From Dehalococcoidia bacterium (GTDB lineage: Bacteria; Chloroflexota; Dehalococcoidia; Lucifugimonadales; UBA1123), in the NCBI GenBank assembly GCA_009838465.1, contig VXRN01000003.1, positions 43,996 through 107,995 on the forward strand: DNA of 64,000 bases, written 5' to 3'. Below the pieces are notes generated by a model. That model was not told the origin of the DNA, searched no databases, and was given only the letters and a program-made list of their open reading frames with translations. Positions 16,962 to 26,079 of the stretch are shown piece after piece. Both the position numbers and the translations under genes were made by a program. How positions within the stretch are numbered: position 1 is the first letter of the stretch; every line of letters begins with the position of its first letter.

Positions 16962-17918
16962 ATGCAAGTAACGTTTAGAGTCAGGAGATACGACCCGGAT
17001 ACGCATCCCGCCGTTCCCAGATACCAGGAATACACGCTGGAGATGACCGAATCCAACACCGTCCTGGACGGCCTGATTCGCATACGCGAAGAGATGGACG
17101 GCACGCTCGGCCTCCGATGCTCGTGCCGGAGCGCGATCTGCGGCTCGTGCGCGATGCGTATCAACGGCCAGGCGGGGCTGGCGTGCAACACACTGCTGAT
17201 ACACGCCCTGCCGAAGGACGGTGGACCGATAGTCGTCGAGCCTGCTGGCAATCTGGAGGTACAGAAAGACCTCATCGTGGACTTCGCTCCCTTCTGGAGC
17301 AAGGTGCGCGCCGTCCAGCCCTGGCTTCAGCCTGAAGGTCCAGAGCCTGAGACAGAGTACATCGCCCCCGCCGATGATATGCAGCATCTCACCGGCGTAA
17401 TGGCCTGCATCATGTGCGGCGCGTGCGTTTCGGACTGCACCGTTCTTGAAGTTGATGATAATTTCCTCGGGCCGGCGGCATTGGCGAAGTCCTACCGTTT
17501 CGTCCGAGATCCGCGAGACGACGCCGACAACTCAAGGCTGGGCGCGCTGAACGAGTACGGCGGCGTCTGGGACTGTACCCGCTGTATGCAGTGCGTTGAG
17601 GTATGCCCCAAGGGAGTTGACCCGATGGGCAGGATCATGGCCCTCAGGGACCGCGCGATGGAGGAAGGTTACACCAACACGACCGGCGCGAGACACGCCA
17701 ACGCATTCGCCGACTCGGTCGAGCACAGCGGCTGGCTCGATGAAACTAAGCTGGTCGTCAAGAGCCACGGCGTCACCAACGTCAAGGAGATGCTCAAGTT
17801 GATTCCGGTCGGCATTCGCGCCCAACTCGCGGGTAAGCGTCCGCCCCTCGTACACAAGAGTATTCCGGGCGTGGAGAACGTCCAGCGAATCTTCGATAAG
17901 GTAGAGAACAAGCAATGA
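16962..17918 (+). CDS. sdhB: Succinate dehydrogenase / fumarate reductase iron-sulfur subunit
   Basis: A 318-residue electron-transfer subunit, longer than the usual 240. The [2Fe-2S] ligands are C55, C60, C63 and C75 (CSCRSAICGSC ... C). The two C-terminal cysteine clusters are C149-C159 (CIMCGACVSDC) and C205-C215 (CTRCMQCVEVC), for the [4Fe-4S] and [3Fe-4S] or [4Fe-4S] centres. ATG 16962, after AGAGGAACC, is preferred over the earlier in-frame ATG because translation upstream runs through the hairpin repeat. It overlaps the next gene by 4 bases. Confidence 0.95.
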   Translation: MQVTFRVRRYDPDTHPAVPRYQEYTLEMTESNTVLDGLIRIREEMDGTLGLRCSCRSAICGSCAMRINGQAGLACNTLLIHALPKDGGPIVVEPAGNLEVQKDLIVDFAPFWSKVRAVQPWLQPEGPEPETEYIAPADDMQHLTGVMACIMCGACVSDCTVLEVDDNFLGPAALAKSYRFVRDPRDDADNSRLGALNEYGGVWDCTRCMQCVEVCPKGVDPMGRIMALRDRAMEEGYTNTTGARHANAFADSVEHSGWLDETKLVVKSHGVTNVKEMLKLIPVGIRAQLAGKRPPLVHKSIPGVENVQRIFDKVENKQ

Positions 17919-18808
17919 GATATGCCCTTTATCCAGGCTGCGTGTCACGCGGGGCCTGCCCTGAACTTTATGCCTCCACGCTGGAGATATGCCGGCGGCT
18001 TGGCATCGAACTAGACCTGATTACCATGCAGGGAGCCTCTTGCACTGGGGCCGGCGTCCTCCAGGAGAAGAATCTGAGGTTGGGCGATACACTGAACGCG
18101 CGCACGTTTGCCATGGCGGAGCGCGTGGGGCTGCCCATACTCACCATCTGCTCGACCTGCCAAGGAGTCATGTCCCAGGCCAACCAGAGGCTTCAGGACG
18201 ACGAGTACCGCGAGTCCATCAACGAAGACCTCGCCGAAGAGGGTCTGCGATACAACGGCACTGCCGATCCCGTGCACCTCCTCTGGGTCATAGTGGAGGA
18301 GATAGGGATTGACAAGCTCAAGTCGCTCGTCGTGCGTGAGTTGCCGGAGCTGCGAATTGCGCCATTCTACGGCTGCTACATAGTTCGGCCCACGTCGGCG
18401 CTGAAGTTCGACGAACATCCCGAGCGAGAGGACGCGCTGGAGCAGGTCATAGAGGCCGTGGGCGCGCAGGTTGTGGACTTTCCCGGCAAGACGCTGTGTT
18501 GTGGATTCCCGATTCTCACCATCAACGAGACCAACTCGCTCAAAATGGTCGCCAACCACACGATGGACGCCAAGGGCAAGGGCGCTGACGCGATGGTGAC
18601 CCCATGTCCGCTCTGCCATCTGAACCTTGACGGCTACCAGCCCCAGGCCGCGAAGGCCAACAGCCCCATGGCTCCCATAGACATCCCAATCCTGCACCTG
18701 CCGCAGCTAATCGGCCTGTCGATGGGAATAGATCCCAAGTTGATGCGCCTCAACCGCCACATCGTCTCCACCAAGCAGATGCTCTCCGAGTTGGCGTTGT
18801 CACCCTAG
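17915..18808 (+). CDS. HdrB-like CCG-domain subunit, probable class E SDH membrane-associated subunit
   Basis: A 297-residue protein with two cysteine-rich CCG domains, as in heterodisulfide reductase HdrB and SdhE of class E succinate dehydrogenases. The second domain is complete: C154, C195-C196, C231 and C234. In the first, C9, C43, C79 and C82 are present, but the second Cys of the CC pair is Thr44. No transmembrane helix is evident. It probably accepts electrons from SdhB and passes them to quinone; it overlaps sdhB by 4 bases. Confidence 0.88.
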   Translation: MRYALYPGCVSRGACPELYASTLEICRRLGIELDLITMQGASCTGAGVLQEKNLRLGDTLNARTFAMAERVGLPILTICSTCQGVMSQANQRLQDDEYRESINEDLAEEGLRYNGTADPVHLLWVIVEEIGIDKLKSLVVRELPELRIAPFYGCYIVRPTSALKFDEHPEREDALEQVIEAVGAQVVDFPGKTLCCGFPILTINETNSLKMVANHTMDAKGKGADAMVTPCPLCHLNLDGYQPQAAKANSPMAPIDIPILHLPQLIGLSMGIDPKLMRLNRHIVSTKQMLSELALSP

Positions 18809-18819
18809 GGGAATACCCT

Positions 18820-18839
18820 CCTCTCCCTAGAGGGAGAGG
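18820..18839. repeat. Dispersed hairpin, family 1
   Basis: CCTCTCCCT-AG-AGGGAGAGG, a perfect 9-bp stem directly after the sdh operon. It may serve as terminator or transcript end, though no T-run follows. Confidence 0.75.
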
Positions 18840-18921
18840 ACTGAGGTGAGGTGAAATCCATACTATATTGGATCTTCATTTGGAGTCCTGGTCGCCCCAT
18901 TCGTCCGGAGATGAGAGAGTT

Positions 18922-19950
18922 TCACTGAATCGGCAGCGGCGGCTGCCACCAATGGGGCGTTTCGCTGAACTCGATCTCGGTCACCCACTTCACCCACTCA
19001 AATCCGCGCCTGCCCGGTGCTACCAGCCTGACGGGGTAACCATGCCCGTGTGACAGCGTCTCCTCCGTCACGTGAGTCGCCAGCAGAAAGTCTTGCGAGG
19101 CGTTGAGCGAGAACTTCCTGTAATACCCCGTTACAGAGCGCACGATTACGCTGCGAGCGGTATCTGAAGGCTCCAACTCCCCGACCACGTCTCTTAGTGC
19201 GACGCCGCTCCACCTCTGGGTAGAATGCCAGCCTCCCGTGCAGTCCAACGTCGCTGTCGTCTCCGCGGTGTTCGCCAGAAGGACAGGGTAAGTGATTTCC
19301 AATTCCCTGTTTACGACGCCGTGTACTCTCAGCCGCCATGTGCTGGAGTCTATCGGGTCGGGACTGTCGTTGAGCCAGGAGACGCGGGGGAAGTCATTGC
19401 CTGAGAAATCCCTGGCCTTGTAGGAGCCGGTGAATCTCCGACTCTGGCCGCTGAGATTTGCGGCGCGGGCCAAGCCCTCCGTAGCCTGCCACGCCACCAG
19501 CCCCAGCGCGAACGCGCCCACCGTCCGCAGGAAAAGCCGTCTGTCCGCCCAGAAGCCGATTGGGAATCCCCGAATCATGTACCAGATATGCCAAAACAAA
19601 AGCGGAATTATCGCCGCGCCGACGTAGATATGCCAGCTGACCCCACTGAATATCCACCACTGGTAGGGGCCGATGAGAGACCAAGCTACCCCGGTCGCCA
19701 GGCACACAACCAGCAGTATCGAGAGTATGAGCGAGGCGGTGCGCGCAGATACGTGTCGATCCCACTTAAGTGAACGCAGGACATTGGCGGTCTTCCACAC
19801 GAGCGTAAGCAGAATTCCGTACCCGGCGATCCGGTGGAGCTGCATGTGGAAAGCGCGGTTCTCGGAGCCGGAAGTCAGGCCGAAGAACCCCGATACCAGT
19901 TCGAGGGCCAGGAACGTGAGCAGTAATATGTTGGCCCAAGGGAAGCGCAT
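18922..19950 (-). CDS. Membrane molybdopterin oxidoreductase (cytochrome b561-like domain fused to sulfite-oxidase-fold domain)
   Basis: A 342-residue fusion. Residues 1-160 form about five membrane helices with heme-ligand-type histidines (HMQLHRIAGYG, SWHIYVGA, FWHIWYM). Residues 170-342 form a sulfite-oxidase/MsrP-type molybdopterin domain with the probable Mo-ligand Cys in LDCTGGWHS. The arrangement resembles MsrPQ fused in one chain, here with the heme part first. The substrate (sulfite, sulfoxide or other) is unknown. It is convergent with the sdh operon. Confidence 0.85.
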   Translation of the reverse strand: MRFPWANILLLTFLALELVSGFFGLTSGSENRAFHMQLHRIAGYGILLTLVWKTANVLRSLKWDRHVSARTASLILSILLVVCLATGVAWSLIGPYQWWIFSGVSWHIYVGAAIIPLLFWHIWYMIRGFPIGFWADRRLFLRTVGAFALGLVAWQATEGLARAANLSGQSRRFTGSYKARDFSGNDFPRVSWLNDSPDPIDSSTWRLRVHGVVNRELEITYPVLLANTAETTATLDCTGGWHSTQRWSGVALRDVVGELEPSDTARSVIVRSVTGYYRKFSLNASQDFLLATHVTEETLSHGHGYPVRLVAPGRRGFEWVKWVTEIEFSETPHWWQPPLPIQ

Positions 19951-20105
19951 CTTGCGATAGGGTCACCCTCACCCCGGCCCCCTTCCTCAAGGGAGACGGG
20001 GTATGTTGAGTCGGCGTTCAGGGTTTGGCGGCGCGCCGTTCTCCATAGGATACGCGCGTAATCACAAATGGGATTGGGTCTTGTCGCCGTCAGGAAGAGA
20101 GGAAT
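19951..20105. other. Intergenic stretch with degenerate family 1 repeat
   Basis: Contains TCACCCTCACCCCGG and CTCAAGGGAGACGGGG (about 19969-20001), a decayed copy of the family 1 hairpin. No gene was seen. A further degenerate copy, ending in a short G-run, lies at about 20283-20319 beyond the tRNA. Confidence 0.6.
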
Positions 20106-20191
20106 TGGTGCCCAGGAAGGGATTCGAACCCCCACACCCGTAAGGATAGCGGATTTTAAGTCCACCGCGTCTGCCATTTCGCCACCTGGGC
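20106..20191 (-). tRNA. tRNA-Leu(TAA)
   Basis: On the minus strand the acceptor arms GCCCAGG and CCTGGGC pair, the anticodon loop reads CTTAAAA (anticodon TAA), and the long variable arm (CTATCCTTACGGGTG) marks a class II tRNA. The T-arm holds GGTTCGAATCC. A genomically encoded CCA is at 20106-20108. Confidence 0.95.
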
Positions 20192-20331
20192 ACGTGAGAG
20201 GAGTTGGTTATCAGTTTACAGCGGCTTGGGGTTGGTTGCCACCGTAAACCGATAACTCTTTGGGTCTCGATGTTGTTTGAACACCCTCACCCCAGCCCTC
20301 GCTTATCAAGGGAGGGGGGACTCTTTAGTTG

Positions 20332-22377
20332 CTATAAGAAGAGTGGGGCGAAGACGAGCGCTACTATGCTCATTAGCTTGATGAGTATGTTGAGCGCGGG
20401 GCCGGATGTGTCCTTGAAGGGGTCGCCCACGGTGTCGCCCACGACCGCTGCTGCGTGGGTCTCGGATCCCTTGCCGCCCAGGTTGCCGGCCTCTATGTAC
20501 TTCTTGGCGTTATCCCAGGCGCCGCCGGCGTTCGCCATCATTATGGCGAGCAGGAAGCCGGAGGCGATGGAGCCTATCAGCAGGCCGCCGAGCGCCTCGG
20601 CGCCGAGTATGACACCCACGACTATCGGCGCGAGCACCGCGATCAAGCCGGGCAGAACCATCTCTCTCATCGCGCCCCGTGTGCTTATGTCAACGGCACG
20701 CGTGTAGTCCGCCGGGGTCGTGCCTTCTAGCAGTCCGGCAATCTCGCGGAACTGTCGCCTGACCTCCTGCACCATCGCGTTGGCCGCCCGGCCTACCGCC
20801 TGCATAGTAAGCGCTCCGAACAGGAAGGGCATAAGGGCTCCGAGAAGCAGACCCATGAGGACATTGATGTCGGTAAGATTGAATACGTCAACCCCTGTGA
20901 CCGTCGAGTAGGCTGCCATGAGCGCGAGCGCGGTCAGCACTGCCGAGCCTATGGCGAAGCCCTTGCCCGTCGCGGCGGTCGTGTTGCCCAGTGAGTCCAG
21001 CGCGTCAGTACGCTCGCGGACGACAGGGTCCAGGCCGGCCTGCTCCGCTATGCCGCCCGCGTTGTCGGCGACCGGGCCGTATGCGTCGGTGGCGAGCGTG
21101 ATGCCCAGCGTGGAGAGCATCCCCACCGCGGCCAGTGCGACGCCGTAAGTGCCGGCCAGCGAGTTTGCTGTCCACATGGCGATCACCACCACCAGCGCCG
21201 GGATGACCGTGCTGACCATTCCGAGTCCCAGGCCGCTGATGATGACAGTCGCGGGGCCTGTCTCCGCCTGTTTAGAGATGTCGCGGGTGAACTTGAATTC
21301 GTAGCTGGTATAGACTTCCGACGACGTGCCGATTATCTGTCCGGCGATCAGTCCGGTGAGCACCACCCAGAAGAGCCTGAAGTCCATATCCAGAACGACC
21401 AGCGCGGCCGCTGTGCCGATGAGCACCAGGATGCCCGCTCCGAAGATACCGTACCTGAGCGACCAGAGCAGAGAACCCATTGTCGCTCCATCTTTTGTGC
21501 GGACGAGGAATGTTCCGATGATGGAGGCGAAGACTCCTATGGCAGCTATGAGCATGGGAAGCACGAGCAGGTCTGAGTCGAACGGGAGGGAATCCGCGTT
21601 TGCGACTCCGAGTGCGGCGGCTCCGACGGCGGCGAGCGCGATGGTGGCGATGATGGAGCCGGTGTAGCTCTCGAAGAGGTCGGCGCCCATGCCTGCCACG
21701 TCGCCCACGTTATCGCCCACGTTGTCGGCGACCGTGGCCGGATTTCGGGGGTCGTCCTCGTCCATACCCTGCTCGACCTTGCCAACGAGGTCTGCGCCGA
21801 CGTCGGCGGCTTTGGTGTAGATACCTCCGCCGACCCTGGCGAAGAGCGCGATGGATGACGCGCCAAACCCGAACCCGGCGACCACCTTGATGTCCTGGAA
21901 GATGATGTACATGACCGTAAGACCGATGAGCCCGATGCCCACCACGCTGACGCCCATGACTGTGCCGGAGTTGAAGGCAAGCCTGAGAGCGGGGTTGAGT
22001 CCCTGCTGCGCCTGCACCGTCGTCCTGGTGTTGGCGCGGACCGCGATGCTCATGCCGATGAATCCGGCGAGTCCCGATCCTATAGCGCCGACAAGATATG
22101 AGATTGCGGTGCCCGGGATGCCGCTGGCGCTGCCCTCTATCCGGTTCAGGATGTCGAAGTCTATGAAGACCGCAAGGACTATGCAGATGATGACCACGAA
22201 GACGGCGAGCAGCCGGTATTCGCGGGAAAGAAAGGCCATGGCCCCTTCCCGGATGGCGTTCCCTATGAAGCGCACCTGCTCGTTGCCTTCGTCGGCTTTG
22301 AGGATGCGCGTAGTGAGAATGGCCGCGAACCCGAGGGCCACTACGCCTGAAACTATTGCGAGGATGAGAATTCCCAC
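20332..22377 (-). CDS. hppA: Membrane-bound pyrophosphatase (ion-pumping)
   Basis: A 681-residue pump of about 16 helices coupling PPi hydrolysis to ion export. The catalytic loop DVGADLVGKVEQGMDEDDPR and DNVGDNVGDVAGMGADL are intact. GNTTAATGKG has Ala where K+-independent enzymes have Lys, so a K+-dependent type is expected; H+ against Na+ cannot be decided. GTG 22377 is chosen because GGAGG lies 6 bases upstream; the frame stays open to an ATG at 22410, which would put that ribosome site inside the gene. Confidence 0.95.
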   Translation of the reverse strand: MGILILAIVSGVVALGFAAILTTRILKADEGNEQVRFIGNAIREGAMAFLSREYRLLAVFVVIICIVLAVFIDFDILNRIEGSASGIPGTAISYLVGAIGSGLAGFIGMSIAVRANTRTTVQAQQGLNPALRLAFNSGTVMGVSVVGIGLIGLTVMYIIFQDIKVVAGFGFGASSIALFARVGGGIYTKAADVGADLVGKVEQGMDEDDPRNPATVADNVGDNVGDVAGMGADLFESYTGSIIATIALAAVGAAALGVANADSLPFDSDLLVLPMLIAAIGVFASIIGTFLVRTKDGATMGSLLWSLRYGIFGAGILVLIGTAAALVVLDMDFRLFWVVLTGLIAGQIIGTSSEVYTSYEFKFTRDISKQAETGPATVIISGLGLGMVSTVIPALVVVIAMWTANSLAGTYGVALAAVGMLSTLGITLATDAYGPVADNAGGIAEQAGLDPVVRERTDALDSLGNTTAATGKGFAIGSAVLTALALMAAYSTVTGVDVFNLTDINVLMGLLLGALMPFLFGALTMQAVGRAANAMVQEVRRQFREIAGLLEGTTPADYTRAVDISTRGAMREMVLPGLIAVLAPIVVGVILGAEALGGLLIGSIASGFLLAIMMANAGGAWDNAKKYIEAGNLGGKGSETHAAAVVGDTVGDPFKDTSGPALNILIKLMSIVALVFAPLFL

Positions 22378-22540
22378 ATTATACCTCCGTCGTAGAAACG
22401 GCCTCGCCACAGTTGTGGGAGGCCGTGATTCGCTTGGCGTTCAATGTAGGTGGAAAAGTAACACAGGGAGCGCGGGAGGGTCAAGTTGGAGTAAAATGAG
22501 GGAGAAGATTGCAAGAGTCTCCTGCCCCTCTTATTCGTAA

Positions 22541-22558
22541 TTCCCGCGAAAGCGGGAA
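22541..22558. repeat. Dispersed hairpin, family 2
   Basis: TTCCCGC-GAAA-GCGGGAA, a perfect 7-bp stem with a GNRA-type loop, between the divergent hppA and TPR genes. Confidence 0.8.
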
Positions 22559-22643
22559 CCCCGAATGGCTCGCCGCCAGGCTATCCAGAGGTGGGGAGGA
22601 GGCCCTGCGACTGCCATAACTCCACTTATGAAAACTTCTGAAA

Positions 22644-24518
22644 ATGAGCGGAAGACAGAGCGCGAAGCGGGGTGACCGGAATATGAACAGGCGATTGATG
22701 CGCGACCTGAGAGAGGCTGTCAGGATCCTGGGGCCGAAGGAGGTCGTGGATCACAATGACCGGGGAAACAGGTACCGCGAAAGGGGCGCGTACGACCGCG
22801 CCCTGCGGGAATTCGACGGGGCGCTGGAAATTGCTCCGTTTGTGTCGCAGATATACTCGAACCGGGGAAACGCCCACGCAGGAAAGGGACACTTCGAGCG
22901 CGCCATAGCCGACTATGACGAGGCTATACGGCTGGAACCCGATGTCGTGGAACATTACACCAACAGAGGGGCTGCCAAGCGCGCGAAAGGAGACATAGAG
23001 GGCGCGCTGGCGGATTACGCCGAGGGTATCCGGCTCGACCCGAGATTCTTCGGGACCTACTACAACAGGGGCAATGTATATCTCGACAGGGGGGAGTACG
23101 AGCGAGCCATAGAAGACTATGTGACGTCCATACGGCTGAACCCCGGGTACGCCGGGACTTACATCAACATGGCTAATGCGCAGCGCGGCCTTGATAGATA
23201 TGACCGCGCCATCGCCGCGCTGGACGAGGCCCTCAAGGTCGAACCCGACAACGCAGACGCATACGCCAGCCGCGGCGAATCGTACCTGCGAAAGGGCGAC
23301 GAGGAGCGGGCGCTCGCCGACCTCGACCGCGCCATAAGTCTGGATCCACGCAACGCTACCTTCTACTATTCCAGGGCTGAGGTCTATGTCCGACGGCTGG
23401 ACCACAACCGCATCATCGCGGACGTGGAGAAGGCCATTAGGTATAATCGCAGGCCCGACTCCACCTATCATCTCACGCTTGCCGACGCCTACCGCAACAG
23501 GGGCGACGTCTTTCTGAAAGAGGGCAATTACGACCGAGCTATCAGGGAATTCAACAGAGCGCTGAAACTCAATCCCGACGACGCTATGGCCTACAACGAC
23601 AGGGGAGTCGCCTACGTGAGCAAGGGCAATTACGGAAGGGCGATGAGCGACTACAACCGCGCGCTCAGGCTCAATCCCGGAAGTTCCAAGACCTACCACG
23701 CCAGGGGAAGGCTTCATGGGCTGCAGAAGCGGTACGACAAGTCTATCAGGGATCTGGACAAGGCGATTGAGCTTGACCCCGATGTCGCGGTGGCATACGA
23801 GGACAGGGGCATATCCTACGAACTCTCTGGCAGCCCCGACAAGGCCATCGCGAACTATGACACTGCGCTGAAGATGAACCCCGAAAGCGGCGACGGCCAC
23901 TTCAAGAGGGGATGCTCGCGCCTGAGCAAGAAGCAATGGGACAAGGCGCTGGAGGACTTTGACAAGGCACTGGAACTGGGCTCGACTGACAAGGAAATCT
24001 ACCCTCTGAGGGCGAGCGCCTATCTGGAGATGAAGGAGTACGACCGCGCTATCCACGACTTCGACAAGGCGATAGAATTGATTCCCAGGGACCCACACCA
24101 CTATGTGGGCAGGGGAATCGCATACGGGCGAAAGGGCGACCAGGACGCCGCCGTCGCCAGTTACGGCAGTGCCCTCCGCCTGGATCGGAAGCACGCGCCC
24201 GGCTACATCAACAGAGGAGTCGCCTACTTCGAGAAGGGGGATTACGACGCGGCTATGGCGGACTTCCAGATGGCGGTGAGACTGGACCCGCGAAACCACC
24301 TAAACTACTCCAACAGGGGGGAGATGTACCTACACATGGGCCAGCCCAGGCGCGCGATAGCCGATCTTGACAAGGCCATCAGGCTGAACTCCATGAACGG
24401 CGAGGCCTATAAGCACAGAGGCAACGCCTACATCGAGCTCGGAGACCGCGAGCGTGGAATGCGAGACCTGGCGCAGTACGAGCGTATGGGCGGCGACAAC
24501 TGGCGCCTGAACGCCTAG
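22644..24518 (+). CDS. Tetratricopeptide-repeat protein
   Basis: A 624-residue protein made almost wholly of TPR units from residue 36 on, about 17 copies of 34 residues. They carry the usual W/Y-G-A-Y signature (for example NRGNAHAGKGHFERAIADYDEAI). It has no signal peptide or membrane helix, so it is probably a cytosolic scaffold. ATG 22683 is an alternative start. Its stop shares the palindrome CTAG with the stop of the convergent gdhA. Partner unknown. Confidence 0.9.
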   Translation: MSGRQSAKRGDRNMNRRLMRDLREAVRILGPKEVVDHNDRGNRYRERGAYDRALREFDGALEIAPFVSQIYSNRGNAHAGKGHFERAIADYDEAIRLEPDVVEHYTNRGAAKRAKGDIEGALADYAEGIRLDPRFFGTYYNRGNVYLDRGEYERAIEDYVTSIRLNPGYAGTYINMANAQRGLDRYDRAIAALDEALKVEPDNADAYASRGESYLRKGDEERALADLDRAISLDPRNATFYYSRAEVYVRRLDHNRIIADVEKAIRYNRRPDSTYHLTLADAYRNRGDVFLKEGNYDRAIREFNRALKLNPDDAMAYNDRGVAYVSKGNYGRAMSDYNRALRLNPGSSKTYHARGRLHGLQKRYDKSIRDLDKAIELDPDVAVAYEDRGISYELSGSPDKAIANYDTALKMNPESGDGHFKRGCSRLSKKQWDKALEDFDKALELGSTDKEIYPLRASAYLEMKEYDRAIHDFDKAIELIPRDPHHYVGRGIAYGRKGDQDAAVASYGSALRLDRKHAPGYINRGVAYFEKGDYDAAMADFQMAVRLDPRNHLNYSNRGEMYLHMGQPRRAIADLDKAIRLNSMNGEAYKHRGNAYIELGDRERGMRDLAQYERMGGDNWRLNA

Positions 24519-25765
24519 AGGAAACCCCTTATGCGGGAAGTCTCGGCGACTCGTCCGACACCTATGAGAAATGCAGCGTCTCTGTGGGACAGTCCCTTTT
24601 CTCCGGCCGTTTCGCGCACCTTGCGATATGCCTTGCTGATGATGCTGTCGAGTTCCGTGTTGACTTCGTCAATGGTCCAGCGATGCTGGTATAGATTCTG
24701 CGTCCATTCGAAGTAAGACACTATGACGCCGCCCGCGTTTACGAGGATGTCCGGTATCACCGGAATTCCCCTGTCTTCGAAGATGTCGTCAGCTTCGGGA
24801 GTGAGGGGGTGGTTCGCCGCCTCGACTATCATTCCGGCTCTGACGTTGGGCGCGTTTTCTTTGTGAATTACGCGGTCTATGGCCGCGGGAATGAGAACTT
24901 CGCAGTCCAGTTCGAGCAATTCGGCATTCGACATGGGTTCACCCCCGGCAAACCCGGCGACGGTCCCCGCCTCTCGTTTGTGATCCAGCAGCGCCGGGAT
25001 ATCCAGACCCGCCTCGTTATGAACTCCCCCGTTGACGTCCGAAACACCGGTGACTTTGCAGCCAAGTTCACCGGCAATGTTCGCGGTCCACGACCCGACA
25101 TTCCCGAATCCCTGTATGACAATTCTGGCCTGGGAGTGGTCCATTCCCATGTCCATCGCGGCATTGCGGGTTACGAATACTACGCCCCTGCCGGTTGCCT
25201 GTTCTCTCCCAACCGATCCCCCCAGCTCCACAGGCTTACCGGTCACTACTCCGGGGATATAGCCATGTATCTGCCCGTAGGCATCCATCATCCAGGCCAT
25301 GGTCTGGGCATCTGTGCCGAGGTCGGGGGCGGGTATATCCCTGTTGACGCCCAGGAGATGCTCTATGTTGACTGTGTACCTGCGTGTAAGGCGGTTGAGC
25401 TCGTCTTCACTCAACTGTGCGGGATCGCACTGGACGCCGCCTTTCGCTCCCCCGAAGGGGATGTCGGCAAGAGCGTTCTTCCAGGTCATCAGAGATGCCA
25501 GGGCGCGAACTTCCTCCTGGTCTGCGTCCGGGTGATAGCGTATTCCGCCCTTGTAAGGCCCCCTCACGCCGTTGTGCTGAACTCTGTATCCGTCGAAAAC
25601 CTTGATAGAGCCGTCGTCCATCCTAATCGGCACGGATACCCGGAGTTCTCGCCATGGCCGGCGAAGCATTTCGCGCACGCCGTCCGCGAGGCCAAGCCTG
25701 TCAGCCGCCTTGTCGAATGACTGGTTCACTTCGTCGAACGAGGACGTTCCATCACTTGGAGTCAT
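24515..25765 (-). CDS. gdhA: Glutamate dehydrogenase (Glu/Leu/Phe/Val family)
   Basis: A 416-residue enzyme interconverting glutamate and 2-oxoglutarate with NAD(P). The substrate-site segments are GGIRYHPDADQEEVRAL and MTWKNALADIPFGGAKGG, the latter with the catalytic Lys. The dinucleotide domain has IQGFGNVGSW and the C-terminal segment VIPDILVNAGGVIVSYFEW. GGAGGAG precedes ATG 25765. It ends convergently on the TPR gene with stops sharing CTAG. Confidence 0.95.
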   Translation of the reverse strand: MTPSDGTSSFDEVNQSFDKAADRLGLADGVREMLRRPWRELRVSVPIRMDDGSIKVFDGYRVQHNGVRGPYKGGIRYHPDADQEEVRALASLMTWKNALADIPFGGAKGGVQCDPAQLSEDELNRLTRRYTVNIEHLLGVNRDIPAPDLGTDAQTMAWMMDAYGQIHGYIPGVVTGKPVELGGSVGREQATGRGVVFVTRNAAMDMGMDHSQARIVIQGFGNVGSWTANIAGELGCKVTGVSDVNGGVHNEAGLDIPALLDHKREAGTVAGFAGGEPMSNAELLELDCEVLIPAAIDRVIHKENAPNVRAGMIVEAANHPLTPEADDIFEDRGIPVIPDILVNAGGVIVSYFEWTQNLYQHRWTIDEVNTELDSIISKAYRKVRETAGEKGLSHRDAAFLIGVGRVAETSRIRGFL

Positions 25766-25999
25766 TCGGCTCCTCCTCTAGGACTTTCATCTGAGGTTAT
25801 GGTTGAGTTCTATTCCATAAATTTTAGCACGCTGCATCTGAAGAAGTGAGACCAATCCTGCTGATACCAACTCGCGGGACATCTTTAGTCTCATATGTGT
25901 CGGACGTAGGAGTCTCTGGACTTCCGTGAGCTTTGTCGGGGACAGAACTGGGTGCCTCATTGAATTATTGGTCTCCTCTCTGAACGAGTATGAGCGAAT
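25766..25999. other. Intergenic stretch without recognisable gene
   Basis: Lies between gdhA and the promoter at 26000. An 88-codon minus frame covers it but has no recognisable domain, and its start overlaps the leader promoter. I see nothing else in it. Confidence 0.5.
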
Positions 26000-26029
26000 T
26001 TGAAGGCCAGGAATACGCCATGCTATAAT
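26000..26029 (+). promoter_or_regulatory. Sigma70-type promoter of the E1/sulfurtransferase unit
   Basis: TTGAAG at 26000-26005 and TATAAT at 26024-26029 with an 18-base spacer. A start near 26036 would give a leader of about 265 bases. Confidence 0.65.
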
Positions 26030-26079
26030 TTGGGGTAACGGATAACTCATCAAGTGAGGAATCGGATACGTTGTACAAG

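Noticed and set aside
22626..24299. 557-codon open frame on the minus strand opposite the TPR gene
   Set aside because: It mirrors the repetitive TPR codons, has no recognisable domain, and the plus frame has clear TPR motifs.
25787..26053. 88-codon minus-strand frame between gdhA and the leader
   Set aside because: No domain, no ribosome site, and its 5' end covers the likely promoter of the plus-strand transcript.
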